From assembly GCF_000143415.4 (NCBI RefSeq), contig NW_003314405.1, positions 206,282 to 270,281 of the forward strand: DNA of 64,000 bases. Reading direction: 5' to 3'. The DNA is from Selaginella moellendorffii. Lineage: Eukaryota; Streptophyta; Lycopodiopsida; Selaginellales; Selaginellaceae. Positions within the stretch are counted from its first letter, which is position 1. Each line of letters opens with the position of its first letter. Below are positions 62,646 to 64,000 of this stretch, piece by piece. A model generated the notes under the pieces. The model did no database searches and was not told the origin of the DNA. It saw nothing but the letters and a program-made list of their open reading frames with translations. Position numbers and translations under genes: made by a program.

Positions 62646-63614
62646 TTACAAGATTTTCTTGATTTGTTTCATGAATTCTTTCGTCACTAGTGTGTACGTG
62701 TGCTCTGTTGGGTGAATTAAATCCCAGAAAACATAATCACTTGGATTCCTGCACAGCCCGCTCAAGGTATTTTTGTGTGATAGGCAATTGGGGCAACAAC
62801 CCCCTCCATTCTGGAATCCAAACTTATTTGGGTTCTCCACGTACGATTTGATCAGTGAATAGCCGTCAACAAATGCACCTCTCATCCCTGGGAATTTCTT
62901 TGCCACCCCCAAAACAATCGCCCGAGCTTGCCAATTGAATTGTTCTACTAAATCGTTGATCTCTCTCACACAATTTCCATCCGACGTGACAATAGGCACA
63001 CAGCCTAACGGCCCAAGGCTAGAGTAGACAATCTTCCTGAATCCATATTTATAAAGTTGCTCCAAGCCTTTCTCCAATAACACTAGCATTGCTTCCAAGT
63101 CTACATTAGCAAGGTTTTGAAGATTTGCCGCAATGTCATTGCCACCCGAAGATATCACAACCACAAAGTCATTGAGATTCATCATGGGGATCTTGTTGGC
63201 TAGCTGTCCAAGTTGTTTTAGCTGCTCATTAAACGACACGACACCCCAGTCGGAGTGAGTAGAATCAAGCAGTCCACTACCGTCTGACGCAAAGTTGATG
63301 CTTAGTGGAAGTTGGCTCCCACCTTTCAAGCCCAAGAATGGTTTTGAAAAGGGCAAACCGATCACTTTGTTTATCAGATCTGGAATTAGAAACCCATCGC
63401 TACACCTTCCTGATGGCTGGTTATACCTTGTCTTCCCATACAGCACAAAATCACAACGAGAAACAGAGTTCTTCACGTACTTGTTAGTTCCAACATCAAA
63501 GATTGAGTCTCCCATGTAGATAGTCCGCAGCTGAGGAACTGACCTCCCATACACGCACGCGCAGAGAGCCAAGATCGCAAACAAGAACACTAAAATCTTC
63601 GACGACGTCTTCAT
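62646..63614 (-). CDS. GDSL esterase/lipase, second copy
   Basis: This is a 322-residue protein identical to the 53523-54482 copy except for the start (MKTSSKILVFLFAIL versus MTKILVLVFAIL) and a few single residues (for example VLYGKT for VPYGKT, VLLEKG for VSLEKG, ENPNKF for ENPIKF). All catalytic blocks are kept (GDS, SGGND, DLIHP), so both copies look functional. It presumably has the same secreted esterase role. The shared promoter is also copied, so expression may overlap. Confidence 0.9.
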   Translation of the reverse strand: MKTSSKILVFLFAILALCACVYGRSVPQLRTIYMGDSIFDVGTNKYVKNSVSRCDFVLYGKTRYNQPSGRCSDGFLIPDLINKVIGLPFSKPFLGLKGGSQLPLSINFASDGSGLLDSTHSDWGVVSFNEQLKQLGQLANKIPMMNLNDFVVVISSGGNDIAANLQNLANVDLEAMLVLLEKGLEQLYKYGFRKIVYSSLGPLGCVPIVTSDGNCVREINDLVEQFNWQARAIVLGVAKKFPGMRGAFVDGYSLIKSYVENPNKFGFQNGGGCCPNCLSHKNTLSGLCRNPSDYVFWDLIHPTEHTYTLVTKEFMKQIKKIL

Positions 63615-63947
63615 CTCGCCAAAACCTTCACGAGAGAACCTATTACGGAAAGCCCGTTTATATAGAGAAACGAGAAAAAGGTGAACTCACCTTTACAGCT
63701 GGGCTTCATGCCTTTTTGGATTAGAAAGAGCCTTGAACAAGTTTTTGTTGCTCTTCTTCTTCTAGCTCGCCAGTAGATGCGATTCACAAGGATTTCTCCA
63801 TGCCACTCGCATCATTGGCTAGAACAGGGAAATGGAGCTCTCCTTTGCGCAAAGGCGAAGGATTAAGCAAGCAAAGTCAACACTCGATAACCCATAAAAA
63901 TAACTCTAACGTAAAAAGGCTATAGGGCTTAGGGCTGTGCTGTGGCG

Positions 63948-63990
63948 ATGGAGGCAGTGATAGTCGAGCCGCCCCAGGATGCGACTCCAC
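63948..63990 (+). CDS. Exon 1 copy of the macro-domain gene (partial)
   Basis: It encodes the same first 14 residues (MEAVIVEPPQDATP-type, with Ser to Pro at the last) and keeps the 5' splice site C|GTATCG. The rest lies outside the window, so it is unknown whether the second macro gene is complete. Confidence 0.65.
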
Positions 63991-64000
63991 GTATCGTGTG

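Larger units (their letters stand above)
62425..64000. repeat. Segmental duplication, right copy (runs off the window)
   Basis: The left edge is sharp at AAATATGGCCTCGC, where similarity to 53302 onward begins. There is no shared sequence to its left. Copies differ by scattered substitutions and one 9-bp length change. Confidence 0.9.

Noticed and set aside
1-64000. CRISPR arrays, rRNA genes, microRNA precursors
   Set aside because: None seen; regular spaced repeats are only LTR minisatellites, and no known plant miRNA sequence was recognised by eye.

Overview
This is eukaryotic plant nuclear DNA. The best guess is a lycophyte such as Selaginella. The inference rests on many very short GT-AG introns (about 50-70 bp) in conserved genes, seven large intronless PPR genes in 64 kb, gene-dense blocks with almost no intergenic space, and Ty3/gypsy chromovirus DNA separating gene islands. 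The species was not confirmed by any search.

Layout. 0-5 kb: a plastid C-terminal processing peptidase (12 exons) converging on a P-class PPR gene. 5-18 kb: a transposon zone. It holds a decayed gypsy element (about 7.0-11.2 kb) and a younger minus-strand gypsy/chromodomain element with two LTRs (11182-16752). The younger element has lost its reverse transcriptase/RNase H region, and its integrase carries two intron-like insertions. 18-26 kb: an ankyrin-repeat membrane protein, a pepsin-fold (TAXi-like) secreted protein, a coiled-coil protein, the kinetochore protein SPC25, and the mitochondrial F1-ATPase assembly factor ATP12 head-to-head with SPC25. 26-30.5 kb: two divergent PPR genes, one with a shattered DYW end and a 187-bp tandem duplication. 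30.8-41.4 kb: three intronless secreted pectin-lyase-fold paralogues. The third is a mosaic of the first two. A decayed tRNA-Leu and PPR debris lie between the second and third. 41.4-52.9 kb: a packed block with one plus-strand PPR gene whose stop codon overlaps that of a convergent PPR gene, then an ELO elongase, inositol-pentakisphosphate 2-kinase (IPK1) and two more PPR genes, all on the minus strand with 16-175 bp between them. 53-64 kb: a GDSL lipase sharing a promoter with a macro-domain gene that contains an assembly gap, then AT-rich DNA, then a near-identical second copy of the lipase, shared promoter and first macro-gene exon running off the window.

How the genes relate. Most of the coding load is organelle biology: PPR proteins for organelle RNA, CtpA for photosystem II D1 maturation, ATP12 for ATP synthase assembly. 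SPC25 works at kinetochores, IPK1 makes phytate, ELO extends fatty acids in the ER, and the lyase-fold and GDSL proteins are probably secreted and act on walls or surface polymers. No single pathway links them.

The most notable signals are the two short GT-AG insertions in the retrotransposon integrase with 4-bp target duplications (one exactly AGGT), the tRNA T-arm look-alikes in the same element's 3' noncoding region, the mosaic third lyase gene, and the repeated charged insertions in one PPR protein.
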